Below are positions 16,668 through 25,914 of a stretch of DNA of 64,000 nt, one piece after another. The DNA is from Streptomyces marincola (GTDB lineage: Bacteria; Actinomycetota; Actinomycetes; Streptomycetales; Streptomycetaceae). The position numbers and the translations under genes are program-made. The notes under the pieces were generated by a model, which was given only the letters and a program-made list of their open reading frames with translations, was not told where the DNA came from and ran no database searches. The DNA is taken from contig NZ_CP084541.1 of assembly GCF_020410765.1 (NCBI RefSeq), positions 2,103,001-2,167,000 on the forward strand, read 5' to 3'. How positions within the stretch are numbered: the first letter of the stretch is position 1; the number at the start of each line of letters is the position of its first letter.

Positions 16668-16705
16668 GTGTGGCCTGCCGCCCCGGCCGGGGCGGCAGGC
16701 CACAC
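16668..16705 (-). terminator. Terminator of rne
   Basis: A perfect 38-bp palindrome: 17-bp arms (16668-16684, 16689-16705) around GGCC. It begins 3 bp after the rne stop. The transcript then reads through a short ATTT stretch that also belongs to the rplU promoter. Confidence 0.9.
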
Positions 16706-16708
16706 GCG

Positions 16709-19700
16709 TCACTCGCCGGCCGGGGCCGGGACCGAGGATGCCGGCTGCTCCGCGGCGGAGGCGGTCTTGGCCGCCTTCTTCGCCGTGGTCTTCTTCGCCG
16801 TCTTCTTGGCCGCCGTCTTGGTGGCGGCCTTCTTGGTCGCGGCCTTCTTGGCGGTGGTCTTCTTCGCCGCCGTCTTCTTGGCCGTGGCCTTCTTGGCCGC
16901 CGTCTTCTTCGTGGCCGTCTTCCGCGCGGCCGTCTTCTTCGCCGGGGCCTCCTCGGCCGGGACCTCCTCGGCCGCCGTGGCCTCGACCGGAGCCTCCTCG
17001 ACCGCGGGCGCCTCGGCCGCCACCGGTGCCTCGGCCGCCTCGGCCGCGGCGGCCTTCCTGGCCGTGGCCTTCTTCGCCGTCTTCCGCGCCGTGGCCTTCT
17101 TGGCCGCGTCCGCGGTCACGACGGTCACCACGGCCTCGGTCGCCCCCTCGGGCGAGCCCGCCGGGGCGGAGGCCCGCCTGACCACCCGGCGCCGCGGCGG
17201 CGCCGCGACGGCCTGCTCCGGCGCGGGGGACGCCGGCTCCGGCTCCGCCACGGGCTCCGCGGGCGCGTTCGCCGCGACGACGACCACCGAGGCGTCATCG
17301 GCCGCCTTCGGCGCGCCCGCCGGGGCGGACGCCTTCCGGCTGCCGCGGCGCCGCGGCGGCGCGGGCTCCTCCTGCTCCGCGGCGGGCACCGGCTCGGGCT
17401 CGGGCTGCCGAACGGGCTCGGGCTCCGGCTGCTCGGCCGCCGCGGGAGCGACCACCGTCACGGCCGCCTCGGCCGCCGCCTTCGGCGGCCCGGCGGGCGC
17501 GCTCACCTTGCGGGTGACGCGCCGCCGCCTGCGCGGCCCCTGCGCCTGCTCGGCCGCGGGCTCCACCGGCGCGGGCGCCTGCTCGGCCGCGGGCTCGGCC
17601 GGAGCCGCGGGCTCGGCATCCCCGGGCGGCACGACGCGCTCGACCCGTTCGATCGGCTCGTCCTCCCGCGCCGTCTCCGGCGGCACGATCGGCGTCACCG
17701 GCTCGCCGTCCACCGGCGCGGGCCCGGCCTGCCGCTCCTCGCCGCCGGTCTCCGCCTGCGGGGCCTCGGCCACCGGCTGCGGCTCCTCGGCCGCCGCCCG
17801 GCCGCGCTTGCGGCTCTTCTTGCCGCCCCCGCCGCCCGGCGCGTGCACGTGGTCGGCGTGCACGATGACGCCCCGGCCGTTGCAGTGGACACACGGCTCG
17901 GAGAACGACTCAAGCAGCCCCTGCCCGACCCGCTTCCGCGTCATCTGCACGAGACCGAGCGAGGTGACCTCCGCCACCTGGTGCTTCGTCCGGTCCCTGC
18001 CGAGGCATTCGAGCAGCCGCCGCAGCACCAGGTCGCGGTTGGACTCCAGCACCATGTCGATGAAGTCGATCACGATGATGCCGCCGAGGTCGCGCAGCCG
18101 CAGCTGGCGGACGATCTCCTCGGCCGCCTCCAGGTTGTTCCTGGTGACCGTCTCCTCCAGGTTGCCGCCCTGGCCCGTGAACCGGCCGGTGTTCACGTCG
18201 ATGACGACCATGGCCTCGGTCCTGTCGATGACCAGGGAACCGCCGCTCGGCAGCCACACCTTGCGGTCCAGGGCCTTCATCAGCTGCTCGTCGATGCGGT
18301 ACGTCGCGAACACGTCGACCTCGGACGTCCAGCGCTGGAGCCGGTCCTTGAGGTCGGGCGCCACGTGCGCCACGTACCCGTGGATGGTCTCCCACGCCTC
18401 GTCGCCGCTGACGATGACCTTCGAGAAGTCCTCGTTGAAGATGTCGCGCACCACGCGGACGGTCATGTCCGGCTCGCCGTACAGCAGCGCGGGCGCGTTG
18501 CCCTTCTTGGACTTCTTCTTGATCTCCTCCCACTGCGCCTGGAGCCGTTCGACGTCCCGCGTCAGCTCCTCCTCGCTCGCGCCCTCGGCGGCCGTCCGCA
18601 CGATGACGCCCGCGTCCTCGGGAACGATCTTCTTGAGCACCTGCTTCAGCCGCGCGCGCTCGGTGTCGGGCAGCTTCCGGCTGATCCCGGTCATCGAGCC
18701 CTCGGGCACGTACACCAGGTAGCGGCCCGGGAGTGAGATCTGGCTGGTCAGCCGCGCGCCCTTGTGGCCGATGGGGTCCTTGGTGACCTGGACGAGCACC
18801 GGCTGGCCCGACTTCAGGGCGGTCTCGATGCGGCGCGGCCCGTTGCCGAGCCCGAGCGCCTCGAAGTTGACCTCGCCCGCGTACAGCACGGCGTTGCGGC
18901 CCTTGCCGATGTCGACGAACGCCGCCTCCATCGACGGCAGGACGTTCTGCACCTTGCCGAGGTAGACGTTGCCGACGTAGGACGCCGACTGCTCCTTGTT
19001 CACGAAGTGCTCGACGAGCACGTCGTCCTCAAGAACGGCGATCTGCGTGCGCTCGCCGCTCTGCCGGACGATCATGACCCGCTCGACGGACTCCCGGCGC
19101 GCGAGGAACTCCGCCTCGGTGATGATCGGCGCGCGGCGGCGGCCCTGCTCACGGCCCTCGCGCCGGCGCTGCTTCTTCGCCTCAAGACGCGTGGAGCCCT
19201 TGATGGACTGCACGCCGTCGGACCCGGCCGCATCGTCGCGCTTGCGGCGCGGCTCGCGGACCTTCACGACCGTGCGCTCCGGATCGTCGCCGTCCGCCGC
19301 CTCGCCCGACTCGCCGCTGCGCCGCCTGCGCCGCCGCCTGCGGCGCGAGGAGCCGCCGCTCTCCGCCTCGTCCTCGGCGTCCGCGTCCGGCTCGGCGTCC
19401 TCCGCCTCGCCTGCGGGCTCCGCGTCGGCCTCTCCGCCCGCGTCGGCGCCCTCGGGGCCGGCCTCTTCCGCGTCCGCTCCGGTCTCGGCCGAAACGGCGG
19501 CCGCGGCCTCGGCCGCGCGCTCCGCGGTCTCGCCGCGCCGGCGCCTGCGGCCACCGCGGCGCCGCCTGCGGGCGGGCCGGTCGGCCTGCGCCTCGTCCTC
19601 GTCCGCGGCCTCGTCGGCCTCGTCGGCCCCATCGAGGTTGCGCTCGTCCTCCGCCACGGCCTCGCCCGAGGCCGCGAGGCCCTCCGGCTCCGTGAGCTCG

Positions 19701-20842
19701 TCCGTCTCGTCGACGTCATCGGCCTCGTCGGCCTCGGCGCCGAGTGCCGCGCTGCGCACCGCCTCCTCGGCGGCCCGCTGGGGTGTCTGGAACATGGGGG
19801 CCTGGAACACCGGCGCCCGGAACACCGGGGCCACGGGAACGGAGGGCGGCGACGCCGGCTCCTTCCGCTCCCGCGCCCGCTCCGGCTCCTTCACCGGTTC
19901 CTTCACCGGCTCCGGCGCGGCCTGCGCCTCGGGCTCGGCCGCCGCACGCGTCGCACGACGACGACGCCTCGGCGCCGCCACCTCCGACTCACCCTCAGCA
20001 CCCACCTGCGCCGCCGCAACCGACTCCGGCTCCGACTCCTTCACCGGTTCTTTCACCGGCTCAGGAACGGCCTGCGCCTCGGGCTGCGCCACGGGCTCGG
20101 CCGCCGCACGCGTCGCACGACGACGACGCCTCGGCGCCGCCACCTCCGACTCACCCTCAACACCCACCTGCGCCGCAACCGACTCCGGCTCCGGCTCCTT
20201 CACCGGCTCAGGAACGGCCTGCGCCTCGGGCTGCGCCACGGGCTCGGCCGCCGCACGCGTCGCACGACGACGACGCCTCGGCGCCGCCACCTCCGACTCA
20301 CCCTCAGCACCCACCTGCGCCACCGGAACCGACTCCGGCTCCTGCACAGGCTCGGGCGCGGGCGCGGCACGGCGCCGACGCCGGGCCGGGGCCGCCTCCT
20401 CCGCCGGCTCGTCGGCCGCCTGCGGCTGCGCGGCCGGCGTCTGGGCCGGCGCGGCAGCCGCGCGGGTCGCGCGGCGCCGCCGCCGGGGCGCGGCGGCCTC
20501 CGGCTCCGCCTCCGGGGCCGCGACCTGCGCCTGGGCGGCGGGCTCGGGCACGGCCGCGGGCTCGATCGCCGGCTCGGACGCCGGAACGGGTTCGGACGCG
20601 ACGCGCGTCACACCACGGCGTTTCCTGGGCGCGGCCTCGATCTCCTGAACGCCTGCCGCGGGTTCCTCCGCCGCCGGGGCGGGCGGGCCCGCCGGGCGAG
20701 TCGCGGCGCGCCGGCGGCGCGGCGGCAACGTGGCACTCGGTGTCGTGTCGGTGTGGTCGGTCGTCGAAGCGTTGTTCTTCGTGGTGGTCCGCACGGCGCG
20801 CTTGGCACCGTCGGGCCCCACGGATTCGTTGGCCTCTTGCAT
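16709..20842 (-). CDS. rne: Ribonuclease E/G
   Basis: 1377 aa. The N-terminal ~560 residues are disordered and charged, with three near-identical tandem repeats of about 50 aa plus more diverged copies (RRRRRATRAA units). The catalytic core lies at about residues 580-990: an S1 domain (NVYLGKVQNVLPSMEAAFVD), the DNase-I-like metal site around DVNTGRFTGQ and IVIDFIDM (near 924), and the zinc link CVHCNGRG. A second disordered region follows and ends in a lysine-rich tail (AAKKTTAKKAATKK). The core-in-the-middle layout is that of the Streptomyces RNase E/G, an mRNA decay and rRNA processing endonuclease and degradosome scaffold. ATG 20842 has GGGAGA upstream. Confidence 0.96.
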   Translation of the reverse strand: MQEANESVGPDGAKRAVRTTTKNNASTTDHTDTTPSATLPPRRRRAATRPAGPPAPAAEEPAAGVQEIEAAPRKRRGVTRVASEPVPASEPAIEPAAVPEPAAQAQVAAPEAEPEAAAPRRRRRATRAAAAPAQTPAAQPQAADEPAEEAAPARRRRRAAPAPEPVQEPESVPVAQVGAEGESEVAAPRRRRRATRAAAEPVAQPEAQAVPEPVKEPEPESVAAQVGVEGESEVAAPRRRRRATRAAAEPVAQPEAQAVPEPVKEPVKESEPESVAAAQVGAEGESEVAAPRRRRRATRAAAEPEAQAAPEPVKEPVKEPERARERKEPASPPSVPVAPVFRAPVFQAPMFQTPQRAAEEAVRSAALGAEADEADDVDETDELTEPEGLAASGEAVAEDERNLDGADEADEAADEDEAQADRPARRRRRGGRRRRRGETAERAAEAAAAVSAETGADAEEAGPEGADAGGEADAEPAGEAEDAEPDADAEDEAESGGSSRRRRRRRRRSGESGEAADGDDPERTVVKVREPRRKRDDAAGSDGVQSIKGSTRLEAKKQRRREGREQGRRRAPIITEAEFLARRESVERVMIVRQSGERTQIAVLEDDVLVEHFVNKEQSASYVGNVYLGKVQNVLPSMEAAFVDIGKGRNAVLYAGEVNFEALGLGNGPRRIETALKSGQPVLVQVTKDPIGHKGARLTSQISLPGRYLVYVPEGSMTGISRKLPDTERARLKQVLKKIVPEDAGVIVRTAAEGASEEELTRDVERLQAQWEEIKKKSKKGNAPALLYGEPDMTVRVVRDIFNEDFSKVIVSGDEAWETIHGYVAHVAPDLKDRLQRWTSEVDVFATYRIDEQLMKALDRKVWLPSGGSLVIDRTEAMVVIDVNTGRFTGQGGNLEETVTRNNLEAAEEIVRQLRLRDLGGIIVIDFIDMVLESNRDLVLRRLLECLGRDRTKHQVAEVTSLGLVQMTRKRVGQGLLESFSEPCVHCNGRGVIVHADHVHAPGGGGGKKSRKRGRAAAEEPQPVAEAPQAETGGEERQAGPAPVDGEPVTPIVPPETAREDEPIERVERVVPPGDAEPAAPAEPAAEQAPAPVEPAAEQAQGPRRRRRVTRKVSAPAGPPKAAAEAAVTVVAPAAAEQPEPEPVRQPEPEPVPAAEQEEPAPPRRRGSRKASAPAGAPKAADDASVVVVAANAPAEPVAEPEPASPAPEQAVAAPPRRRVVRRASAPAGSPEGATEAVVTVVTADAAKKATARKTAKKATARKAAAAEAAEAPVAAEAPAVEEAPVEATAAEEVPAEEAPAKKTAARKTATKKTAAKKATAKKTAAKKTTAKKAATKKAATKTAAKKTAKKTTAKKAAKTASAAEQPASSVPAPAGE
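19921..20357 (-). repeat. Three tandem 147-150-bp coding repeats in rne
   Basis: Nearly identical units begin at 19921, 20071 and 20218 (spacings 150 and 147 bp, both multiples of three). They encode the disordered N-terminal arm of RNase E, including RRRRRATRAAAEP and QVGAEGESEVAAP. More diverged units continue to about 20480. Confidence 0.92.
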
Positions 20843-21043
20843 GCGGGCGGTTCTCCCGTCACGCTCCCGGGCGCCTCACCGCCGAGCGGGCGCCGCTCGA
20901 GAGCTGTTCGTATCGCTCGCCGGTTCCGGGCCACTGCGGCCGGCTACGGCGAAAGTCTGCTGGTCGGTGCGTCGCCCGGAACAGCCGGGCCCGAGTGGCT
21001 CCCTGGCCCCGGGCCGTTCATCTGCGGCGCAGCAACGGCATCG

Positions 21044-21859
21044 CTATCCGGCGACCCCCGGCGCCGCCGCGGCCTGCTGCCCGGCGGCCCTGGTCAGGGC
21101 GGCCCCGGCAGCGTCGCGGTCGGGCGCGAACGGGTCGGTCACCATGCCTGTCTCCTCATCGAGCGGCCCCTGCGCCAGCCTGGTCACCGCTGCGGGGACC
21201 GGCGGCGCCAGGTCGGCCGCAACGCGGAGACCGGACACGACGTCGTCGGGTCGTACGGCGGGGATGAGATGCCGCACTACCAGCCGCAGTATCGCACAAG
21301 GACCGGGGCCTGGCCCATGGGACCCACCTGAGGAGTTCCCTTCAGCGGGCTCCGCGGTGAGCTGAGCGGGCTCCGCGGTGAGCGAGACCACCGCGGCACG
21401 GGCGTCGAAGGCCCGCAGCCCCTTCTTGGTCTGCCGCCGCACCTCGACGCTGTCGGCGGCCAGGAACGCCGCCACGGCGCGCTCGGCCTCCGCCACCGGG
21501 ACGCCGTCGAGCCGCAGCTCCCAGTGGGACGCCTGCAACCGCTCCGCGAACTCGGCGGTGCGGGCCTCCACCACGTCGACGATGTCGAGGCCGTCCGGCA
21601 GCGAGGCGTCGAGTCGTGCGCTCAGCTCCGCGATGTCACGCCGGTCGGCCAGGGCGATCTCCAGATACTCCGCCTCGCTCGCGGTGCCGGTGGGTGCGGC
21701 GTTCGCGTAGGAGACCTTGGGATGGGGGGTGAACCCGGCGGAGTACGCCATGGGCACCGCGGCCCGGCGCAGAGCGCGCTCGAAGGCGCGCTGGAAATCA
21801 CGGTGGCTGGTGAACCGCAGACGGCCCCGCTTGGTGTACCGCATCCTGACGCGCTGCAC
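21044..21859 (-). CDS. TIGR03936-family (DUF2344) radical-SAM-associated protein
   Basis: 271 aa. The N-terminal region MRYTKRGRLRFTSHRDFQRA and AYSAGFTPHPKVSYA are hallmark segments of the DUF2344 family. The partner is the B12-binding/radical SAM protein (here at 33116-35047), with which members are normally adjacent or fused. The molecular function is not established. GTG 21859 is chosen because the family starts MQR; ATG 21844 is the alternative. Neither has a strong Shine-Dalgarno. In this genome the partner is 11 kb away because of inserted accessory genes. Confidence 0.93.
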   Translation of the reverse strand: MQRVRMRYTKRGRLRFTSHRDFQRAFERALRRAAVPMAYSAGFTPHPKVSYANAAPTGTASEAEYLEIALADRRDIAELSARLDASLPDGLDIVDVVEARTAEFAERLQASHWELRLDGVPVAEAERAVAAFLAADSVEVRRQTKKGLRAFDARAAVVSLTAEPAQLTAEPAEGNSSGGSHGPGPGPCAILRLVVRHLIPAVRPDDVVSGLRVAADLAPPVPAAVTRLAQGPLDEETGMVTDPFAPDRDAAGAALTRAAGQQAAAAPGVAG

Positions 21860-21963
21860 CGCGGGAGCGGGCGGTGGCCCTACGGGCTGTCGCTTGCCCA
21901 GTGCTCTTCAGTCCCTCGTACGAAACCCAGGGGCCCGGTAACGGGCCGTTGCTTGCTCCCAGG

Positions 21964-22509
21964 TTACGTGCCGCCCGTGGCTATCCAGTACCGCAGCTTC
22001 TCCCCGCGCCGGTCCTCGAAGACCCCGCCGCACGCCTCGATCACCTTGCGTGACGCGACGTTGTCGTGGTCGCACGTCACCAGGACCGGGTCGTGCCCGA
22101 GGCCGCGCGCCAGGGGCAGCGACTCCCGCAGCATGGCGGTGGCGTGCCCGCGGCGGCGCGCGGAGGGCCGCACGTCGTAGCCGATGATGCCGCCCCAGTC
22201 CAGCAGCCGCTGGGTGAGCCGGTGCCGGATGGAGAGCCGGCCGATGAACGTGTCGCCCGCCACATACCACAGGGTGGTGCTGCGTACGAAGCCCGGCGGC
22301 GGCATGACGTCGTCGCGCGCCGCCGCGACGCTCTCCTCGACGTACCGCGCGAAGACGGCCGGGTCCCGCCAGGACGATCCGTAGACGGAGATGTCGCGGC
22401 CCAGCATGGAGTTGTCCCGCGGCAGCCCGCGGCCCTCGGCGCGGAACTCCTCGACCGCGTCGAGGAACGAGGCGTGGACGGCTGTGGTGGGAGTGACGAG
22501 CGTGGGCAC
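21964..22509 (-). CDS. GNAT-family N-acetyltransferase
   Basis: 181 aa from GTG 22509 (PTLVTPTTAVHASFLDA), with AGGA upstream. Acetyl-CoA-binding motif A is visible as YDVRPSARRRGHATAML, followed by DHDNVASRKVIEACGGVFE, the usual motif-B end of the RimJ/RimL-like GNATs. The substrate is unknown. A second GTG at 22533 is a possible start. It is the first gene of the accessory stretch next to the DUF2344 gene. Confidence 0.88.
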   Translation of the reverse strand: MPTLVTPTTAVHASFLDAVEEFRAEGRGLPRDNSMLGRDISVYGSSWRDPAVFARYVEESVAAARDDVMPPPGFVRSTTLWYVAGDTFIGRLSIRHRLTQRLLDWGGIIGYDVRPSARRRGHATAMLRESLPLARGLGHDPVLVTCDHDNVASRKVIEACGGVFEDRRGEKLRYWIATGGT

Positions 22510-22970
22510 CGCCCCATCCTGCGCCGCGCCCACCGCCCCGGCAACCCCGGCCCCGCCGGTCACGCGCCCCCGCCCCTCGCCCCCGTTCCGCACCCGCCGG
22601 CCCGGGGCCCGTGCTCGCCCCCGCGCGCACGCCTCCGTTCTCGCGGACACGCGACGGCTCGACGGGCCGTGCGCCGGCCGGCCGCCCGCCGTCTCCTTCC
22701 GGCCGGTGTTCTCCGGGTGAATTTCACCCACCCGTCCCGTGCCGGCCGACCGCACGCAGCAGGGCCGACGGCGTGTGCTTTTCCGCGGCACTTTCCCGAG
22801 CGACCGTGCGCGCGTTTCGTCGCGGCGCCTTCGGCAAACGCGACCATTCAGCGGAATCCGACGTCCGTCCGGGCGTCCACGGCCTCCCCAGTTCCTTGTC
22901 CGCCGAGGTGATAACAAGGGCAACGCGCTATTCCGCGCGACCGTATTCCCCCACCTGAAAGGGATCGCTC
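22510..22970. other. 461-bp intergenic region upstream of the 637-aa gene
   Basis: No coding region is supported. On the plus strand, GGAAT (22853-22857) and CGTCC (22874-22878) with a 16-bp spacer resemble an ECF-sigma promoter. GAAAGGGA just before 22971 is the ribosome binding site. Confidence 0.4.
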
Positions 22971-24884
22971 ATGGCGGAGCCGATCTCCAAACTCGACCCG
23001 AACGGCAAGGCGTCCGTTCTCAGCTACAACGTGCCCGAGCCCACCTCGTACAGCGGGCGGAACATCATCGCCCTGGATGTGGACGACCCAGCGAACTGGT
23101 TCGTGCCCGAGGCGTTCAAGGCTCCCTCCCGCACGCCCGCGCAGGCACTGGCACAGGTCACACCCACTGATGTGGCCAGGCTGCTGCGGACCGGAGACCT
23201 CAAGACCTTCCCCGGGATCAAGGACCCCGCGGCGACCTACGCGGGGCTCTTCTCCACGCAGAGCGCGGTCGCAGAAAGCGCCGGCGCGCTCGACACGGCG
23301 ACCACGAGTGTGCTGGCCAAGGCGCTGCGCGTGGGCCGGGCGACTCCCGATCTCCAGCCCGTGGTGTCGGGAGAGGCGCCGTACGATCCCGGAAGCGACG
23401 GCTCCCTCGACCGCGGGTCGGCGGAATCCCTGGCCGCGGCGGACACCCCGGCCGGCACCGCGATCACGCACCTGCCCCCCGCGGTGCGCGGCGCGGTGCT
23501 CTCCCACGCCGCGGTGGGCAGTCAGCGGACGCAGCCGGACATCACCGATCTGGACGCCGGGCACGTGGCCGAGATGCTCAGCTCAGGCCGGCGCCTGAGC
23601 ATGCGCCGCACCCTCTGGGGCGACTACGGGTTCCACTTCCTGCCCGACCCCTTCCCGACGTCTTCCGGCTCCGGCGAACTTCCCCCGGGAAAGCCGCAGA
23701 TGGCACTGGTGGAGACGTACCGGTTCTCGTCGTTCCTCGGCCAGTACGGGGCCGGCCGCACCATCAAGACGTTCAGCCTCCTGCCGGGCGAGAAGACGAC
23801 CATCAGCGTCAAGACCTACCGGAGAACCGAGACCGAGAGCAAAGCGGCGTCCAGCGTGCTCGACTCGTTCTCCGAAACCAGCGCCGACGACTTCGAGCAG
23901 ACCGTGCAGCAGGAGAACTCGGACAAGCAGGCCAACCAGAAAAGCCTCGAATGGCACGTCGAGGCGGAGGCCGAGGGTTCCTGGGGATTCGCCAGCGCCA
24001 AGGTCAGCGGCGGCGTGAAAGGCGCCACGGCGGCGCAGCGCGAACAATTCTCGAAGAACATGAGCAACGCGGTCAGCAAACACGCGGCCAAGGCATCGGC
24101 CAAGCGCGACGTCCAGGTGAACACCTCGGAGGAGGTGAAAACGGTGAGCGGTGAGGAGACCGCGATCACCAGGGAGTTGCAGAACATCAACGTCGCGCGC
24201 ACCTTGAACTTCGCGTTCCGTCAGATGAACCAGGAGCACATCACGATCCTGCACCTGGTCGACGTGCGCATCGGGTTCTGGAACGGCTACAGCGAGTCCA
24301 CCCGGGAGGTCCCCCTGTCGGGCCTCGACTCCCTGCTCGCCGCCTACGTCAAACCGGAGCGCCAGCAGGAGATGCGCAAGATCATCCTCGACCAGCTCTC
24401 CGCGATCTACGACTACAAGGACAACCTGGTCCAGCCGTCGATGGTGGAGGAGCGGCAGGTCGGTCCGAACGACCGCTACCTGCGCTGGCGGAAGACGACA
24501 TCCACCTACACGGACGAGACCGGCAACGTCATCACGGTGCCGGGCGTCATCATGAGCGCCGACAAGATCGTCATGCGCACCGACGGCGTCATCGTCGACG
24601 CCGTCCTCGGCCAGGGCGAGGCCCTCGACTCCTACTCCGGCGCCCTCCAGAGCCAGGCGGTGCGCCAGCGGAACCTGGACAACGACCGTGAGGCCCTCGG
24701 CCAGAAGATCGTCAGCGACCAGGACACCGTCAAGGCCAGGCTGTACAAAGACGTCTTCCCCAACTCCGTCGCGCTGCCCGGCAAGATCTCGGTCTCGTCC
24801 TCGGACAGCGGCGTCACCGTCTCCTCCACGTCCGGCGCCGGGGCCACCGCCGCCCAGGTCGCCGGCGACGGCCACGGCTCATGA
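22971..24884 (+). CDS. Unrecognised cysteine-free 637-aa protein, first gene of a two-gene unit
   Basis: 637 aa from ATG 22971 with GAAAGGGA upstream. I do not recognise the family. It has no signal peptide, no membrane helix and no cysteine. The first ~220 residues are Ala/Pro/Ser-rich. Residues ~245-425 look most conserved: FSSFLGQYGAGRTIKTFSLL, PGEKTTISVKTYRRTE, a charged helical stretch, an amphipathic alternating segment around WHVEAEAEGSWGFASAKVSG, then NVARTLNFAFRQMNQEH. The C-terminal half contains a helix around residue 470 and a Ser/Gly-rich tail. Its stop overlaps the next start as ATGA. The alternating strands recall pore-forming or structural beta hairpins, but that is only inference. 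Confidence 0.85.
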   Translation: MAEPISKLDPNGKASVLSYNVPEPTSYSGRNIIALDVDDPANWFVPEAFKAPSRTPAQALAQVTPTDVARLLRTGDLKTFPGIKDPAATYAGLFSTQSAVAESAGALDTATTSVLAKALRVGRATPDLQPVVSGEAPYDPGSDGSLDRGSAESLAAADTPAGTAITHLPPAVRGAVLSHAAVGSQRTQPDITDLDAGHVAEMLSSGRRLSMRRTLWGDYGFHFLPDPFPTSSGSGELPPGKPQMALVETYRFSSFLGQYGAGRTIKTFSLLPGEKTTISVKTYRRTETESKAASSVLDSFSETSADDFEQTVQQENSDKQANQKSLEWHVEAEAEGSWGFASAKVSGGVKGATAAQREQFSKNMSNAVSKHAAKASAKRDVQVNTSEEVKTVSGEETAITRELQNINVARTLNFAFRQMNQEHITILHLVDVRIGFWNGYSESTREVPLSGLDSLLAAYVKPERQQEMRKIILDQLSAIYDYKDNLVQPSMVEERQVGPNDRYLRWRKTTSTYTDETGNVITVPGVIMSADKIVMRTDGVIVDAVLGQGEALDSYSGALQSQAVRQRNLDNDREALGQKIVSDQDTVKARLYKDVFPNSVALPGKISVSSSDSGVTVSSTSGAGATAAQVAGDGHGS

Positions 24885-25795
24885 CCGAGCCCGCCCTGGG
24901 GACCGCCATGCTCACGGGCGGAGCGCTGGCGAACGGCCCGCGGCTGCTCGCTCCCGGAGCACTGGCCAACTCCGGCGTCGCGGCCCCGAACAGCGGCCCC
25001 CCGGTCCTCGTCATCGAGCAGCCGGGCGCCGGGGCCCCGCCGTTCGTGATCGACGCCACTCCCCGGATGCCCTCGGTCGTGTGCCGGGCACGCGTCACCG
25101 GGATCGTGCCCGACCCCACGCCGACGACGGCGTTCGACTGGCTCATCGAGATCATCGAACCGCAGCGACGAGGCACCTGCGCGAGCGCGGGGGTCCTGTG
25201 CGGCTACCAGGAGTACGGTCGCGCCGTCGTCGGGGGCTCGTGGCAGCCGGGGCTGGCGGAGATCCGCGGCGGCGAGGCACGGATCAGGGCCTCCGCGACC
25301 GTGGGCGGAACGCGCGTCGAAGCCGAGACCCGGGTGACCATCATCGGAACGAACCCCTCCCGCGCGGCGGTGCGCGCGCTGTGCGGCGGAGCGGCCACCG
25401 ACATCGCGCGCATCGCCTGCCACGAGAGCGGGATGGAGCAGTTCGGCGGCAACGGGTTCCCGAAACTCGGCCCAGGCGGTGACACCGGGATCATGCAGCT
25501 GTGCAACCCGGCGGCCAGCTGCGACGAGCGGTGGAACTGGAAGGCGAATGTCGACAGGGGCATCGCCCTGTTCAACCAGCACAAGGGGGCGGCGCGCCAG
25601 CACCTGAACGCCCACACCATCGACGGGAAATGGCCCAACGACAAGGGGATGACGAAGGAGCAGATGCTCCAGAGGGAGGCGATCAAACGGTTCAACGGAG
25701 GGCAGTACTGGACCTGGGACGCGACGAACAGCATGTGGCTGGCCCAGCCGCCGGGTGACTACACCGACAAGGTGCTGGCGGCGTCCTGCCCGTGA
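24881..25795 (+). CDS. Lytic-transglycosylase (SLT-like) domain protein with an N-terminal beta domain
   Basis: 304 aa. Residues ~55-155 look like an immunoglobulin-type beta domain (VCRARVTGIV, FDWLIEIIEP, ARIRASATVGGTRVEAETRV). Residues ~160-300 carry SLT/lysozyme-like hallmarks: the catalytic-glutamate motif ACHESGMEQF (Glu182), GGDTGIMQL (203-207), WNWKANVDRGIALFNQH and EAIKRFNGG. Such domains cut peptidoglycan glycan strands. There is no signal peptide, which is unusual for a wall-lytic enzyme and suggests delivery by another route or a need for the partner. The ATGA overlap with the upstream gene implies stoichiometric co-translation. Confidence 0.82.
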   Translation: MTEPALGTAMLTGGALANGPRLLAPGALANSGVAAPNSGPPVLVIEQPGAGAPPFVIDATPRMPSVVCRARVTGIVPDPTPTTAFDWLIEIIEPQRRGTCASAGVLCGYQEYGRAVVGGSWQPGLAEIRGGEARIRASATVGGTRVEAETRVTIIGTNPSRAAVRALCGGAATDIARIACHESGMEQFGGNGFPKLGPGGDTGIMQLCNPAASCDERWNWKANVDRGIALFNQHKGAARQHLNAHTIDGKWPNDKGMTKEQMLQREAIKRFNGGQYWTWDATNSMWLAQPPGDYTDKVLAASCP

Positions 25796-25914
25796 CCGTT
25801 CGCGAACCGGCGCGCGACGGACGGCGCACATGGCTGCCGCGCCGTTGCCCTCGCCGCCGGGTTCGCCCCGCCGCTGACGCCCGCGCCGCGCCGACGAGCG
25901 GCCTCACCGACCGG

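Noticed and set aside
16137..18722. 861-codon ORF opposite the rne C terminus and rplU
   Set aside because: Its sequence is the complement of the lysine-repeat tail (AVVFFAAVFLA pattern); no domain, and it crosses several genes.
18764..21331. 855-codon ORF antisense to rne
   Set aside because: Low-complexity mirror of the Arg/Ala/Glu-rich repeats; long antisense frames are expected in high-G+C genes, and the minus-strand product has clear RNase E motifs.
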